In this document: positions 5,818 through 6,005 of the stretch, piece after piece
How the letters are laid out: the number at the start of each line of letters is the position of its first letter
How positions within the stretch are numbered: position 1 is the stretch's first letter
Assembly: GCA_025458735.1 (NCBI GenBank)
Contig: JALORV010000125.1
Coordinates: forward strand, 1-6,005
Origin: Burkholderiaceae bacterium
GTDB taxonomy: Bacteria > Pseudomonadota > Gammaproteobacteria > Burkholderiales > Burkholderiaceae
Direction of reading: 5' to 3'
DNA: 6,005 bases
Program-made: the position numbers and the translations under genes
The notes under the pieces: model-generated
What the model was told of the DNA's origin: nothing
Seen by the model: the letters and a program-made list of their open reading frames with translations, nothing else
Database searches by the model: none

Positions 5818-6005
5818 ATGTCTGGATTGGGTGGCGCGGTGGCGACCGCGACGGCGCAACGTGCCGCAAACCTGGCGGCGGCCCTGCTGCTGGCTGCCGC
5901 GCTGGTGGCCTGCGGCGAGCAGAAGGTTGCCACCAAGGCGGCGCCGCCACCGCCGAAGGTGGAAGTCATCACGCTGGCGGCGAAGACGGTGCCGGTGATG
6001 CGCGA
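5818..6005 (+). CDS. RND efflux periplasmic adaptor (membrane fusion) lipoprotein, N-terminal part
   Basis: Only the first 62 codons are in the window. The product starts with a lipoprotein signal: R15 just before a hydrophobic Ala/Leu stretch and the lipobox LVAC, with C32 as the predicted lipidated residue after cleavage. A proline-rich segment (PPPPKVEV, about 43-50) then leads into VEVITLAAKTVPVMR, typical of the first beta strand of AcrA/MexA-type adaptors that link an inner-membrane RND pump to an outer-membrane channel. The pump gene would be expected beyond the right edge. The start at 5818 is preferred because GGGG (5808-5811) lies 6 nt upstream; an in-frame ATG at 5812 would add Met-Lys and a better charged n-region, and cannot be excluded. 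The drug or metabolite exported cannot be told from this fragment. Confidence 0.8.
   Translation, partial: MSGLGGAVATATAQRAANLAAALLLAAALVACGEQKVATKAAPPPPKVEVITLAAKTVPVMR

Overview
The window is about 6 kb of very GC-rich, tightly packed bacterial chromosome. Gene content (KefF/KefC, GabD-type aldehyde dehydrogenase, a YjdI-plus-CDGSH iron-sulfur protein, an RND adaptor lipoprotein) and the strong G/C third-codon bias point to a proteobacterium, most likely a GC-rich gamma- or betaproteobacterium. No rRNA, tRNA, CRISPR, insertion sequence or phage gene is visible.

Layout. Positions 1-36 may hold the first 12 codons of a leftward gene leaving the window, tentatively hda. Positions 37-235 are non-coding and rich in inverted and direct repeats. 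On the + strand, kefF (236-778) overlaps kefC (771-2573) by 8 nt. kefC converges, with only 19 nt between stop codons, on a two-gene leftward operon. That operon is a succinate-semialdehyde-dehydrogenase-like gene (4676 down to 3231) followed, with an ATGA overlap, by a protein carrying a YjdI-type Fe-S domain and two CDGSH domains (3234 down to 2593). An 80-nt divergent intergenic region separates this operon from a rightward prolyl-4-hydroxylase-like Fe(II)/2-oxoglutarate oxygenase gene (4757-5698). After a 119-nt gap, an RND efflux adaptor lipoprotein gene starts at 5818 and runs off the right end.

How the genes may work together. KefFC is a glutathione-gated K+/H+ antiport system that protects against reactive electrophiles. 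The facing operon encodes an aldehyde-oxidising enzyme and a redox Fe-S protein whose translation is probably coupled to it. An aldehyde/electrophile and redox stress neighbourhood is a reasonable inference, but shared regulation is not shown by the sequence.

Most genes are recognisable family members. The points that most deserve a second look are an apparent 14-residue in-frame deletion near the N-terminus of the dehydrogenase, its probable NAD+ (not NADP+) preference, the three-cluster Fe-S protein coupled to it, and the structured intergenic region upstream of kefF. I see no clearly undescribed system here.
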